Notes: a model not told the origin generated them from the letters alone. Positions 18,234-28,656 are shown, counted from the first letter of the stretch. The stretch: 64,000 nt of DNA from Flavobacterium sp. Root420 (GCF_001427905.1 NZ_LMEF01000012.1:421367-485366); one strand, 5' to 3'. Program-made: numbers and translations.

Positions 18234-20780
18234 ATGAATGCATTTATGATTTACTTGCCAATTGTTATGGCAATTTTAGGATTACTTTTCATGGGAATAA
18301 AAAGGACTTGGGTTTTAAAACAAGACGCCGGAGACGGTAAAATGAAAGAAATTTCAGATCACATTTATGAAGGTGCCCTCGCATTTTTAAAAGCTGAATA
18401 TCGATTATTGACTTTTTTCGTAATTGGTGCCAGTATAGTATTAGCAGGAGTTTCTTTTGTCGTTCCTACCACACATATATTAATAGTAGTAGCATTTATT
18501 TTTGGTGCCTTTTTCTCAGCCTTAGCTGGAAATATGGGAATGAAAATAGCAACTAAAACGAATGTCAGAACAACTCAGGCTGCGCGTACAAGTTTGCCTC
18601 AGGCTTTGAAAGTTTCTTTTGGAGGCGGAACCGTAATGGGTTTAGGCGTTGCAGGTCTTGCAGTTTTAGGATTAACGGGTTTCTTTATCGTTTTCTTTCA
18701 AATATTCATGAACGGTACCTGGACATCATCTGAAGATATGACAAAGGTTTTAGAGACTTTAGCCGGATTTTCACTTGGTGCAGAATCTATTGCATTATTT
18801 GCGAGAGTTGGAGGTGGAATTTACACGAAAGCAGCTGATGTTGGTGCCGATTTAGTAGGTAAAGTAGAAGCAGGAATTCCGGAAGATGACCCTCGTAATC
18901 CAGCTACGATTGCTGATAACGTGGGTGATAATGTGGGAGATGTTGCCGGAATGGGAGCCGATTTATTTGGTTCATATGTTGCAACTGTCTTGGCTGCAAT
19001 GGTTTTAGGGAATTATGTGATCAAAGATATGGGCGGTTCTATTCAGGATGCTTTTGGAGGAATTGGTCCAATTTTACTACCAATGGCAATTGCCGGTTTC
19101 GGAATTTTATTTTCGATTATTGGAACTATGTTGGTAAAAATCTCTGATGATAATGCCAAAGAAGCACAAGTACAAAAAGCATTAAATATAGGAAACTGGG
19201 TTTCAATTGCTTTAACTGCAATTGCTTGTTTCTTCCTGGTACAACATATGTTGCCGGAAACAATGCAAATGAGTTTCTTTGGAGAAGGTTCTAAAGATAT
19301 TTCATCAATGCGCGTTTTTTATGCGACTTTGGTAGGATTAGTTGTTGGCGGAGCTATTTCATCAGTAACAGAATATTATACAGGATTAGGTACAAAACCA
19401 GTAATGGCAATTGTACAAAAATCATCAACTGGAGCTGGAACAAACGTTATTGCAGGTTTGGCAACAGGAATGATTTCTACTTTTCCAACCGTTTTATTAT
19501 TCGCTGCAGCAATCTGGATTTCTTATGCTTTAGCCGGTTTTTACGGAGTGGCGCTGGCGGCTTCAGCAATGATGGCAACTACAGCCATGCAATTAGCAAT
19601 TGATGCTTTTGGGCCAATCTCTGACAATGCCGGAGGAATTGCCGAAATGAGTGAATTGCCGAAAGAAGTGCGTACCAGAACAGATATTTTAGATTCAGTT
19701 GGAAATACAACAGCTGCAACCGGAAAAGGTTTTGCAATTGCATCTGCAGCGCTTACTTCATTAGCATTGTTTGCAGCTTACGTAACTTTTACAGGAATTG
19801 ACGGAATTAATATTTTTAAAGCACCAGTTTTAGCGATGTTATTTGTCGGTGGAATGATTCCGGTAGTTTTCTCAGCTTTGGCTATGAATTCTGTTGGAAA
19901 AGCAGCGATGGATATGGTGTACGAAGTACGTCGCCAGTTTAAGGAAATTCCGGGAATTATGGAAGGAACCGGAAAACCAGAATACGGAAAATGTGTTGAA
20001 ATTTCTACTAAAGCCGCTTTACGCGAAATGATGCTGCCTGGAATTTTGACAATTGGTTTCCCGATTGCAATTGTGTTATTAGGTAAATTGGTTTATGGAG
20101 ATAACAATCAGTTAATTGCTGAAATGTTAGGAGGATATATGGCAGGAGTTACAGTTTCAGGTGTGCTTTGGGCAGTTTTTCAAAATAATGCAGGAGGTGC
20201 GTGGGATAATGCTAAAAAATCTTTTGAAGCCGGAGTTATGATCAACGGAGAAATGACATACAAAGGTTCTGATGCACACAAAGCTGCTGTAACTGGAGAT
20301 ACTGTTGGAGATCCGTTTAAAGATACTTCGGGACCTTCAATGAACATTTTGATTAAACTAACTTGTTTGATTGGATTGGTAATTGCTCCAATTTTAGGAG
20401 AAGGCCATTCGTCTTCAACTATGGCCGAAAAAGGTTCTTGCTGTAAAATGGAGATGCATGCAGGTGGTGTATCTAAATGCGGAGATTTGTCCGGAATGAC
20501 AAAAGAAGAATGTATTAAAATGTGCAAAGAAAAAGGATGTACCGCTGATGAAACAGCAAAATGTCTGGCTCATTATGATGCAAACGGAAAATATATACAT
20601 CAAAAAACAGATTGTTTTGATACAACCAAATACAGTAAAAATAGAGTTGAGGTTAATTTGTCTACCACAAATGGAGTTACAGTTGGAACGGTAACCAAAA
20701 CTGAAAATGGAAAAACAACGACTGAAGTTTACGAAGGAACTGAAGACGAAGTGAAAGCAAAAATTGAAGCTGCGAAATAA
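18234..20780 (+). CDS. hppA: Membrane-bound K+-dependent, ion-pumping pyrophosphatase with a Cys-rich tail
   Basis: An 848-aa polytopic membrane enzyme that couples pyrophosphate hydrolysis to Na+ (or H+) export. The substrate site is clear: DVGADLVGKVEAGIPEDDPR, NPATIADNVGDNVGDVAGMG, and DNAGGIAEM. GNTTAATGKG has Ala/Thr where K+-independent enzymes carry Lys, so it is the K+-dependent type; Na+ pumping is inferred. The conserved body ends at about residue 722. The last 126 residues are an unusual tail: eight cysteines (GSCCKM, SKCGD, EECIKMCKEKGC, AKCLAHYD, TDCFD) and then a Thr-rich beta-like segment. Base composition does not change, so the tail looks native. Terminator follows. Confidence 0.95.
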   Translation: MNAFMIYLPIVMAILGLLFMGIKRTWVLKQDAGDGKMKEISDHIYEGALAFLKAEYRLLTFFVIGASIVLAGVSFVVPTTHILIVVAFIFGAFFSALAGNMGMKIATKTNVRTTQAARTSLPQALKVSFGGGTVMGLGVAGLAVLGLTGFFIVFFQIFMNGTWTSSEDMTKVLETLAGFSLGAESIALFARVGGGIYTKAADVGADLVGKVEAGIPEDDPRNPATIADNVGDNVGDVAGMGADLFGSYVATVLAAMVLGNYVIKDMGGSIQDAFGGIGPILLPMAIAGFGILFSIIGTMLVKISDDNAKEAQVQKALNIGNWVSIALTAIACFFLVQHMLPETMQMSFFGEGSKDISSMRVFYATLVGLVVGGAISSVTEYYTGLGTKPVMAIVQKSSTGAGTNVIAGLATGMISTFPTVLLFAAAIWISYALAGFYGVALAASAMMATTAMQLAIDAFGPISDNAGGIAEMSELPKEVRTRTDILDSVGNTTAATGKGFAIASAALTSLALFAAYVTFTGIDGINIFKAPVLAMLFVGGMIPVVFSALAMNSVGKAAMDMVYEVRRQFKEIPGIMEGTGKPEYGKCVEISTKAALREMMLPGILTIGFPIAIVLLGKLVYGDNNQLIAEMLGGYMAGVTVSGVLWAVFQNNAGGAWDNAKKSFEAGVMINGEMTYKGSDAHKAAVTGDTVGDPFKDTSGPSMNILIKLTCLIGLVIAPILGEGHSSSTMAEKGSCCKMEMHAGGVSKCGDLSGMTKEECIKMCKEKGCTADETAKCLAHYDANGKYIHQKTDCFDTTKYSKNRVEVNLSTTNGVTVGTVTKTENGKTTTEVYEGTEDEVKAKIEAAK

Positions 20781-20830
20781 AGAATGACTGATACCTTTCA
20801 AAGTTTTAAACTTTTACAAAGGTTTTAAAA

Positions 20831-20868
20831 ACAAAAAATGCCTCTAAAATTTTAGAGGCATTTTTTGT
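20831..20868 (+). terminator. Terminator between hppA and the dNK gene
   Basis: Perfect stem AAAAAATGCCTCTAAA / TTTAGAGGCATTTTTT; symmetrical, so it can serve both convergent transcripts. Confidence 0.92.
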
Positions 20869-20897
20869 TTTAGTGTAAATTCGTGGAATTTGTGTTT

Positions 20898-21512
20898 CTA
20901 AAACAATCCGTTTAATTCAGCATCAATTCTATTAATGATATTTCCTAAGTCTTCAGGATTATCAACAAAGTTTATATTGTCAACATCAATAATCAATAGC
21001 TTTCCTTTAGTATAAGTCTGAACCCAGGCTTCGTATCTTTCGTTTAATCGGCTTAGATAATCAATAGAAATAGAGTTTTCATATTCGCGTCCACGTTTGT
21101 GAATCTGTCCTACTAAATTCGGAATAGAACTTCTTAAATAAATCAATAAGTCAGGAGCTTTTACCAACGATTCCATCAATTCAAAAAGAGAAGTGTAATT
21201 TTCGAAATCACGACTAGTCATTAATCCCATTGAATATAAGTTGGGAGCAAAAATATAGGCATCTTCATAAATCGTTCTGTCCTGAATGATTTTTTTTCCG
21301 CTTTCGCGTATTTGTTGCACCTGACGAAACCTGCTGTTTAAGAAGTAAATCTGCAAATTAAATGACCAACGCTCCATTTGGTGGTAAAAATCATCTAAGT
21401 ACGGATTATCAACAACATCTTCATAATGGGGTTCCCATTTAAAATGTTTGGCCAATAATTTAGTCAAAGTTGTTTTTCCAGCGCCTATGTTTCCTGCTAT
21501 TGCTATGTGCAT
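20898..21512 (-). CDS. Deoxynucleoside kinase
   Basis: A 204-aa kinase of the dCK/dGK family that phosphorylates deoxynucleosides in salvage. Seen: P-loop IAGNIGAGKTTLTKLLA, catalytic YEDVVDNPYLDDFY, the DRTIYEDAYIFA block (ERS/DRS-type), and LID arginines in IHKRGREYENSI. Its ATG overlaps the stop of the upstream hypothetical gene by one base, indicating a tight two-gene operon. Confidence 0.9.
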   Translation of the reverse strand: MHIAIAGNIGAGKTTLTKLLAKHFKWEPHYEDVVDNPYLDDFYHQMERWSFNLQIYFLNSRFRQVQQIRESGKKIIQDRTIYEDAYIFAPNLYSMGLMTSRDFENYTSLFELMESLVKAPDLLIYLRSSIPNLVGQIHKRGREYENSISIDYLSRLNERYEAWVQTYTKGKLLIIDVDNINFVDNPEDLGNIINRIDAELNGLF

Positions 21513-22327
21513 TACGGTGTTACGATTTTATAATTGGTGATTTCTTTAGCTGTAAAAATAGATAAAATTTGGTCTTTGTAGCAGAATTTATCAAAGCTTT
21601 TTTGCAAAATTTCAATTTCAGAAAAGGTATCCAAGGCAGCACTTGTTTTGTCTTTAAAATACAGCAGATTAGCTTTCCTGAAAATGTAAGAATTTGGATT
21701 TATAATTTCGATTTGGTCAAAGTCAGGTACTTTTCCTAAAGCAGTGGTTTTTCCAAAAATATCACAAGAAAAGAAATTGTTTTTTTTATCAATCCAATAA
21801 AAAGTGTTAAAGTCAGTCTGGTAATATTTTATACCTTCTGTTAAAGGCGTAGAAACCGTTTTATATTCATTTTTTAAATAATCAAATAGACCAATTTGTT
21901 GATTTAAGGTATTGAAAATCCACAACTGATTTTGAGTCGACATTCCAATTGCCGGTACAACAATAGGAGTACTGTTTTGAGAAAAATTAATTTCTGTCAT
22001 TTTATTTAATTGATTGTCTAATAAAATAACGGTATTGAAATCTTCATAAAACAAAACTATTTTAAGAGGATTTAGAATGTCAACTTTGGTAATATTTCCC
22101 AATGAAACATTTTTGTACTCAAAAACCTCATTTTCTTTAGTTTTTCTAAAAACATTATTTTTAATATAATAAGAGAATCCAAAAGAATCATATCCTAAGA
22201 AATCATCAATATCAGTATTAAATTGTGAGATTAAAGTTGCGTTTATTTTTTGATTTTGTGCCGAAACAGCTGATAATGAACAGGCGATAAAAAGTAGAAT
22301 TAAAATTTTGCGCACTGCTTTGTTCAT
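21512..22327 (-). CDS. Exported protein of unknown function, coupled to deoxynucleoside kinase
   Basis: A 271-aa protein with a signal peptide (cleavage after SAVSAQ, about residue 24). The body is beta-rich with repeating strands and aromatic turns (FNTVILLDNQLNKMTEINF, LWIFNTLNQQIGLFDYL), suggesting a small beta-propeller or six-hairpin sandwich. No catalytic motif was recognised. The one-base overlap with the kinase gene is clear in sequence; a functional link is not. Confidence 0.7.
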   Translation of the reverse strand: MNKAVRKILILLFIACSLSAVSAQNQKINATLISQFNTDIDDFLGYDSFGFSYYIKNNVFRKTKENEVFEYKNVSLGNITKVDILNPLKIVLFYEDFNTVILLDNQLNKMTEINFSQNSTPIVVPAIGMSTQNQLWIFNTLNQQIGLFDYLKNEYKTVSTPLTEGIKYYQTDFNTFYWIDKKNNFFSCDIFGKTTALGKVPDFDQIEIINPNSYIFRKANLLYFKDKTSAALDTFSEIEILQKSFDKFCYKDQILSIFTAKEITNYKIVTP

Positions 22328-22510
22328 AGTAAATTAGGTTTCAAAAGAGCCAAATTACAAAAAACTATGTACGAAATGGTTTAAATAGTCTATTAAGTTG
22401 GATTTTTTCTTTAAAACGTTTCAGAATTGCAACAGTCTAATTAACAGCTGATTTCGTCGATAGGTTATTGATATTGATATATTTAATTTTTAGTATTTTA
22501 AAATTAATAA

Positions 22511-22518
22511 TACATTTG
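22511..22518 (+). promoter_or_regulatory. -7 promoter element of the GLPGLI gene
   Basis: TACATTTG matches TAnnTTTG, 44 bp before the start codon at 22563; -33 region is TTT. Confidence 0.45.
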
Positions 22519-22562
22519 AGAGAGTAAGTTTTATTGATTTACTCAATTTAAAAAAAAATGTA

Positions 22563-23477
22563 ATGAAAAAAATATTCTTATATATGTCTTTAATGCTTGT
22601 ATTTACTCAAATGCGTGCACAAAAGGATTTTCAGGGAATGGCTGTTTATGAGTCAAAAACGCAGGCTCCTAAAATGGATGGAATGCGTGCGAATAGAGAT
22701 ATTACGCCTGAAATGCAGAAAAATATGGAAGAGCGCATGAAAAAAATGCTGGAGAAAACCTTTATTTTAAATTTTGATAAATCGGCTTCTATTTATAAAG
22801 AAGAAGAAAAATTAGAAACTCCGGGGCAGCAAGGCGGCGGAATGCGTATTATGATGAATTCTTTTATGGGTGGCGGTGGCACTTTTTATAAGGATGTAAA
22901 AACTAAATCATATACAGTTGACAAAGAATTTATGGGAAAAGAGTTCTTGGTTATAGATTCTCTGCCGAAATTAAACTGGAAAATGGAATCTGAAACCAAG
23001 CAAATTGGAGGTTATACTTGTTATAAAGCAACAGCTGTAAAGGAAGCGAGTAAAACCGATTTTAGAAATTTCAGACCTAAAAATGATAACGACAAAAAGT
23101 CTGAAGATAAAAAAGAAGATACAAAGAAAACTTCAGGAGAAACAAAAACTAATTTTGCAGACAATTTTGAAATTCCAAAAGAGATTATCATAACAGCTTG
23201 GTATTCTCCGGAGATTCCGGTAAATCAGGGACCTGAAAATTATTGGGGTTTGCCCGGCTTGATTTTAGAAGTTAATGATGGAAGAACAACAATCCTATGT
23301 TCAAAAATTGTTTTGAATGCGAAAGATAAAGCTGAAATAAAAGCACCTACAAAAGGCAAAGTGATTTCTCAAAAAGATTACGATGAAACCGTAATTAAAA
23401 AAATGGAAGAGTTTCGAGAAATGAACCGTGGCCGCGAGGGTGGACCTGGTGGAGGTCCAGTAATGATCAGACGTTAA
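22563..23477 (+). CDS. GLPGLI family protein
   Basis: A 304-aa exported protein with signal peptide (ending MRAQ, residue about 19). The family signature is present as YWGLPGLILEVNDG; other conserved parts are YTCYKATAVKEA and IITAWYSPEIPVNQGP. It carries Met-rich (NMEERMKKM) and Lys/Glu-rich low-complexity segments and ends in a Gly/Arg-rich tail. Function is unknown; members are usually next to a TonB-type outer-membrane protein, as here (30 bp to the next gene). Confidence 0.9.
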   Translation: MKKIFLYMSLMLVFTQMRAQKDFQGMAVYESKTQAPKMDGMRANRDITPEMQKNMEERMKKMLEKTFILNFDKSASIYKEEEKLETPGQQGGGMRIMMNSFMGGGGTFYKDVKTKSYTVDKEFMGKEFLVIDSLPKLNWKMESETKQIGGYTCYKATAVKEASKTDFRNFRPKNDNDKKSEDKKEDTKKTSGETKTNFADNFEIPKEIIITAWYSPEIPVNQGPENYWGLPGLILEVNDGRTTILCSKIVLNAKDKAEIKAPTKGKVISQKDYDETVIKKMEEFREMNRGREGGPGGGPVMIRR

Positions 23478-23507
23478 TTTAACTACATCATCCTTTAGAT
23501 TTTTCCC

Positions 23508-26201
23508 ATGAAAAATATACTTCTCTTCGTTATTTTATTAATGACGTCTATAGCCTTTGCCCAAACTGTACGTTTTGATGGTGTTATTCAGGACGAACAG
23601 AAAAATCCGTTGGAGATGGCTAATATAATGGCCGTGAACAACGGAACAAAAGCAATGGATTCATACGGAATTACAAATGATAAAGGAAAGTTTCAGCTGA
23701 CTTTAAAGCCTAATACTTCGTATACAGTTAAGGTGAGCTATCTAGGAATGAAATCAAAAGAAATTGCTGTCTCAACGAATACTGAAAATATAGTTCAGAA
23801 TATTGTGATGGACGGCACCGGAATTGAACTCGAAGGTGTCGAAATTGTTCGTGAAATGCCAGTTTCCATAAAAGGGGATACAATTGTGTATAATGCCGAT
23901 TCTTTTAAGTCCGGAACAGAAAAAAAACTGGAAGATGTCTTAAAAAAATTACCCGGAGTTGAGGTAAATGCCGACGGTGAAATTGAAGTTGAAGGAAAAA
24001 AAGTCAGCAAATTGATGGTGGAAGGAAAAGATTTCTTTGATGGAGATACCAAACTCGGCGTTAAAAATATTCCTGCAGATGCGATTGATAAAATTCAGGT
24101 TTTGCGAAATTATAATGAAGTTGGCGCCTTAAAAGGTTTAGAAAACGATCAGGATAATGTAGCGATGAATATTAAACTGAAAGAAGGGAAAAAGAACTTT
24201 TGGTTTGGTGATGCAACGGCCGGAATTGGCGTCGCAGAACTCGACAGCCGTTATATAATTAATCCGAAATTATTTTATTACAGTCCAAAATATTCCATTA
24301 ATTTAATTACCAATTTTAATAATATTGGAGAATTGCCCTTGACAGCTCAGGATTATTTTAAATTCACAGGAGGATTTAAAAATATGATGAAAAAGGGCGG
24401 AAGCAATTTTAATGTTTCGTCAAATGATATTGGAATTTCACTATTAAGAAATAATCGCGCTAAAGAAATCGAAACAAAATTTGGAGCAACCAATTTTGCT
24501 TATTCAGTTACAAAAGCCTGGAATATTAGTGGTTTCGGAATATTATCTGCTTCAAAAACAGATTTAGAAACGAAATCCCAAACGACTATTTTAGATTCGG
24601 GAGATCAGCAAAAAAGAGACGAATCAACACATCAAAAAAATAATTTGGGACTTTTTAAATTGAGTTCAACGTATAAACCAAATGATAAGTTTCAGTTTGA
24701 TTATGATATTTTAACCAAATTATCCAAACAAGATGAGGATACAGAATTATTACGTGAAGCTGTAGAAAGTAATGTAACTTCAATTGAAACAATCTTCACA
24801 AATAAAAAGCAAAATCCCACATCAATAAACCAAAATTTGAGTTTGTATTACACGCAAAGGGATAAGAATATTTTTGCTTTTGAGATACAACATTTGTATC
24901 AGGATGAAAATCCGTTTTACAATGCCAATTTAAGAACATTACCTTTTGATTTGTCAGGTTATATCACAGATCCAAAACAAAATAGAAACGATCTTAATCA
25001 GGATCGTTTTGTAAAAACAAACAAACTCGATGCAAAACTGGATTACTATTATATGGTAACGCCAAAAAGCAATATTAATATCACTTTAGGAAATACCTAT
25101 TCTTATCAGGATTTCAACTCGCATATTTTTCAGATGTTGGATAATGGAGATCGAAATGATTTGAATGATACTCAAAATAATAATCAGGTAAAATATAATT
25201 TTAATGATACTTTTTTAGGCTTTCATTATAAGATTTTGTCTGGTAAATTTACATTGACACCGGGAGTAATTTTGCATTCCTATTCAATGACAAACACACA
25301 GTTAGAAACAGATTATTCTCAAAATTTCACAAAGATATTGCCTGATTTTTTTGCTTTATATCAAATCAAGAAATCAGAGACATTGACTTATAATTTCTCC
25401 TTATCGAATGATTTTACAGATATAAATCAGTTGGCAGCTGGTTATGTTTTATCAGATTACAGTAGTTTGTTTAGAGGAAATCGTTTCTTAGAAAATGCCA
25501 CTTCACAAGTCCATTCGCTGCGTTATTTCAAATACAATATGTTCAATTTTGAGAACATTTTTGCCAATGCAACGTACACCAAAAAAGTAGATGCAATTAA
25601 AACCAAAGCTGATTTCGATGGAATTAATCAATCATCAGTTCCTTACAATTCAAATTTAGCCGATGAAACTTTTTCAGGAATGGGAAGTTACGGGCGCTCT
25701 TTTTTAAAGAACTATAAAGCATCTGCAGTGGCAAGTTTCAATTGGTCAAAATTCAATAATATTCAAAATAATGCATTGGCCACGACGGAAAGTTTTACTC
25801 AAAGTTACACTGTAAAGGCATCAACAAATTATAAAAATTTTCCAAATCTGGAGGTAGGATATAACGCCTTAATCAATCAATACAGTGGTTCGACTTATTA
25901 TACAGACAAACCTTTTGCAAGATTAGATTATTACTTTTGGAATAGTTTCTCGTTTGTTTCAGAGTATGAATTTTATCATTATTATAATACTGATAAAACG
26001 GTTGACAATGAATATGATTTTTTAAGTGCCAGTTTGATTTATCAAAAAAAGGATAGTAAATGGGAATATAAAGTTGCCGCCACTAATCTTTTAAACACGA
26101 GATATCTTAATGATGACAGTTTCTCGCAGTTTTCTACACGAGTTTCACAATACACGGTTCAGCCACGTTACATTATCTTTTCGATGAAGTATAATTTATA
26201 G
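23508..26201 (+). CDS. TonB-dependent-receptor-like outer-membrane beta-barrel protein
   Basis: An 897-aa protein with signal peptide (MTSIAFAQ), a carboxypeptidase-like regulatory domain (about residues 20-105), a plug-like region (DVLKKLPGVEVNADGEIEVEG, KLMVEGKDFFDGDTKLGVKN) and a long C-terminal barrel of the outer-membrane beta-barrel 3 type. No TonB box could be identified with confidence. It follows the GLPGLI gene and probably shares its promoter. Substrate unknown; a siderophore or peptide role cannot be inferred. Confidence 0.85.
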   Translation: MKNILLFVILLMTSIAFAQTVRFDGVIQDEQKNPLEMANIMAVNNGTKAMDSYGITNDKGKFQLTLKPNTSYTVKVSYLGMKSKEIAVSTNTENIVQNIVMDGTGIELEGVEIVREMPVSIKGDTIVYNADSFKSGTEKKLEDVLKKLPGVEVNADGEIEVEGKKVSKLMVEGKDFFDGDTKLGVKNIPADAIDKIQVLRNYNEVGALKGLENDQDNVAMNIKLKEGKKNFWFGDATAGIGVAELDSRYIINPKLFYYSPKYSINLITNFNNIGELPLTAQDYFKFTGGFKNMMKKGGSNFNVSSNDIGISLLRNNRAKEIETKFGATNFAYSVTKAWNISGFGILSASKTDLETKSQTTILDSGDQQKRDESTHQKNNLGLFKLSSTYKPNDKFQFDYDILTKLSKQDEDTELLREAVESNVTSIETIFTNKKQNPTSINQNLSLYYTQRDKNIFAFEIQHLYQDENPFYNANLRTLPFDLSGYITDPKQNRNDLNQDRFVKTNKLDAKLDYYYMVTPKSNINITLGNTYSYQDFNSHIFQMLDNGDRNDLNDTQNNNQVKYNFNDTFLGFHYKILSGKFTLTPGVILHSYSMTNTQLETDYSQNFTKILPDFFALYQIKKSETLTYNFSLSNDFTDINQLAAGYVLSDYSSLFRGNRFLENATSQVHSLRYFKYNMFNFENIFANATYTKKVDAIKTKADFDGINQSSVPYNSNLADETFSGMGSYGRSFLKNYKASAVASFNWSKFNNIQNNALATTESFTQSYTVKASTNYKNFPNLEVGYNALINQYSGSTYYTDKPFARLDYYFWNSFSFVSEYEFYHYYNTDKTVDNEYDFLSASLIYQKKDSKWEYKVAATNLLNTRYLNDDSFSQFSTRVSQYTVQPRYIIFSMKYNL

Positions 26202-26291
26202 TATTTTAATTACAAAGATTCTTTTTTGTGATTTGTTTAATCAGGAATGCAATATCTTTACGCATGATATTAACAGCCAAAAATTTTAAGT

Positions 26292-28517
26292 ATGCGTAAT
26301 TTTAAATGGAGTTTCTTATTGTTTTTTTGTGTAACATTTGTTTCGTTTTCTCAAACAAAAGGCATTCAAAAAGGAACTTATCTTTCTGCAAATAAAGGAG
26401 AAAAAATCAAATTAAATTTATTAGAGAATAATAAATACGAGCTGGTTTTTTATTCCGGAGATTATGAGATTAAAGGGGATTCACTTTTATTCACTCAAAA
26501 AGTAAAATCAGAAAATGCTTTTGATGTTGCTTTTGCAACTGATAAAAAAGCGCAAAAAATTAAAATTAAGTTTTTAGAGCCTTCCTACTATTCGTTCTAT
26601 ATCGGAACACAAAATTCAAATGATCCTGTTCAGTATCAAAAAATCAATGATATTAGAACTAAAGTTGATCCGGATTTTGTACAGACCAATTTAGAATTTG
26701 AAATAGATAAAGCAGATTATTTGTATTTGGTTTATGAAGATTACAATGGCGAAAGTAAATTGTCAAAATTTGCTTTGCCAAAAGATGTCTCTGAAGTGAC
26801 TATTAATTATGAATTAGCCGCTTTAGGTGATCTAAAACTTGCTGGTTTTTTTGATCAAAAAACAAATGAGTTGAGAATTTCTGAGCAAAAAGGAAAGAAC
26901 CCATTAGTTTTTTTAAATGAAAAAGATGTCCCTCAGGCTGCAGTTTCAAAAGTTATTCCAGTTGAAAGTCAAACTATTTCGAACTGGACTTATCCGGGAA
27001 AGGAAGCACTAATAAGTGATAATTTTGGTGCAGATGCTACGGTTGATAGTGCTAACGTTGCTATAGATTCTTATCCTTCAACTAAATTTGATTTTAAATT
27101 TAAGATTGAAAACAATTTAAAAAATGCTATTTCAGCCACTAAAAACAAGCTTTTGGTTGTGTATGTCGATAGTAAAAGTCCTTCAGCAAAAACTGATTTT
27201 GATACTTTTATAAAAGATCAGGAAGCGCAAGTAGGATATACTATGTATGATGCTTATCATGCTGAATACGATCTTTTTAATTATTATTTGGCTTCCGCCG
27301 AAGATAAAAAATGGTTGAAAACGAATAAAATTACAGACAATCCAGGTATAGTTGTTTTAAATGAAAATGGAGATATTTTAGCAACTTCGAAATCTAACTT
27401 GAAAGACAAACAAGCTCAGTTTAATTATTATGACGGATTTTATAAAAAAGCGCAGCGAGTAAATGCTCTTCTGTTTTTTGATAAAGTGATTAAAAATAAA
27501 AAAGCTACGGATGTCGATTTGATAAAGGCTTTTAATAAAGCAGCGGTTCTCGAAATGCCTTACGATTATGATTATGCTGAAACAGGTACGGAGAATCCTG
27601 AGGATTTTAAACTTGTAAAAGTAGCGCTGGACAAAAAAACAGTTTCTCAAACCTGGAAAAAATTAATTGAAGCACATCAAAAAGATGCAAAACCAAATAT
27701 GTATTTGGTAGAGACGATTCTGAAAGAAATTAAGAATCAAGGTTTTTACAAGCAATTTTTTAATGAAGATAAAGTATTGACAGATACTGATTTTCTGGCC
27801 ATTGATTATTTGATAAAACATGCTGATGCTATAGAAACTCAAAGAGTAGCTTTTAATGAAAAAGAAGGAGAAATACATTTGGTTGGTAATGTAATTGCTG
27901 AAATTACTGTGGCACTGCAACAAAATACCTATATTGAAGCAGATGGAATTTCCGGACAAGCAAATAAAGACAAAACAATATCAGTTTATAAAAAACTAAT
28001 TACTGCCGGGAAAGGAAACTTTGAATGTTATAAAAATTACTTTGCCTATTTAGGTGAAGTCGAAGATAAGGATGGTTCGAATACGAGTTACTTAAAGGAA
28101 TTTAGCAGTTATTTCAATGCCAATTTAGCAATGGATAAAGGAAGTGCCATTGAACGATTAGATGAAATGTATGCAACTTTAGACCCAATTTCTGATTACT
28201 CTTATAATGGATGGAACGTGTTTAAAGAATACCATTCCAATTTATGTAATTCTGCTGCCTGGACTGTAGTTTTGAAACCTGCTAATGCTAACTTTTTAAA
28301 GTCGGCAATTACCTGGTCTGAATATAGTTTGGTAGTTACTAAAAACAATCCTTATTATTTAGATACTTTGGCTCAGCTATATTACAAGGACGGACAAAAA
28401 CAAAAAGCGATCGAAACTCAAACACTGGCAGTAAAATATTTAAGCACTGAGATAGAGCAGGAAACAGCTACTGAAATCCATGAGACCTTAACTAAGATGC
28501 AAGACGGAACGTACTAG
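26292..28517 (+). CDS. Large exported protein with a degenerate thioredoxin-like middle and TPR-like end
   Basis: A 741-aa protein with signal peptide (ending VSFSQ). I do not recognise a named family. The first 230 residues are beta-rich. Residues about 290-385 resemble a thioredoxin fold (KLLVVYVDSKSPSAKTDF, then NPGIVVLNENGDILATS with a cis-Pro-like position), but there is no CxxC. The last 60 residues (PYYLDTLAQLYYKDGQKQKA) look like one TPR hairpin, as in many Bacteroidota thioredoxin-family proteins. So it is probably a periplasmic, redox-inactive thioredoxin-like protein; function unknown. Confidence 0.7.
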   Translation: MRNFKWSFLLFFCVTFVSFSQTKGIQKGTYLSANKGEKIKLNLLENNKYELVFYSGDYEIKGDSLLFTQKVKSENAFDVAFATDKKAQKIKIKFLEPSYYSFYIGTQNSNDPVQYQKINDIRTKVDPDFVQTNLEFEIDKADYLYLVYEDYNGESKLSKFALPKDVSEVTINYELAALGDLKLAGFFDQKTNELRISEQKGKNPLVFLNEKDVPQAAVSKVIPVESQTISNWTYPGKEALISDNFGADATVDSANVAIDSYPSTKFDFKFKIENNLKNAISATKNKLLVVYVDSKSPSAKTDFDTFIKDQEAQVGYTMYDAYHAEYDLFNYYLASAEDKKWLKTNKITDNPGIVVLNENGDILATSKSNLKDKQAQFNYYDGFYKKAQRVNALLFFDKVIKNKKATDVDLIKAFNKAAVLEMPYDYDYAETGTENPEDFKLVKVALDKKTVSQTWKKLIEAHQKDAKPNMYLVETILKEIKNQGFYKQFFNEDKVLTDTDFLAIDYLIKHADAIETQRVAFNEKEGEIHLVGNVIAEITVALQQNTYIEADGISGQANKDKTISVYKKLITAGKGNFECYKNYFAYLGEVEDKDGSNTSYLKEFSSYFNANLAMDKGSAIERLDEMYATLDPISDYSYNGWNVFKEYHSNLCNSAAWTVVLKPANANFLKSAITWSEYSLVVTKNNPYYLDTLAQLYYKDGQKQKAIETQTLAVKYLSTEIEQETATEIHETLTKMQDGTY

Positions 28518-28540
28518 ATTTCTGTTATTACATAAAAAGT

Positions 28541-28574
28541 AAACCCGACACATTTTTAATCTGTCGGGTTTTTA
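28541..28574 (+). terminator. Terminator after the thioredoxin-like gene
   Basis: AACCCGACA / TGTCGGGTT perfect stem with T-rich tail. Confidence 0.88.
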
Positions 28575-28648
28575 TTTAATTATAAGAAGAATAGTTTTCT
28601 TTAGGGATCTTTCAAATTTAAAAAGACCGTTTTTTGTAGATAAATTAG

Positions 28649-28656
28649 TAAGTTTG
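28649..28656 (+). promoter_or_regulatory. -7 promoter element of the M28 peptidase gene
   Basis: TAAGTTTG matches TAnnTTTG, 20 bp upstream of the ATG; -33 weak. Confidence 0.4.
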
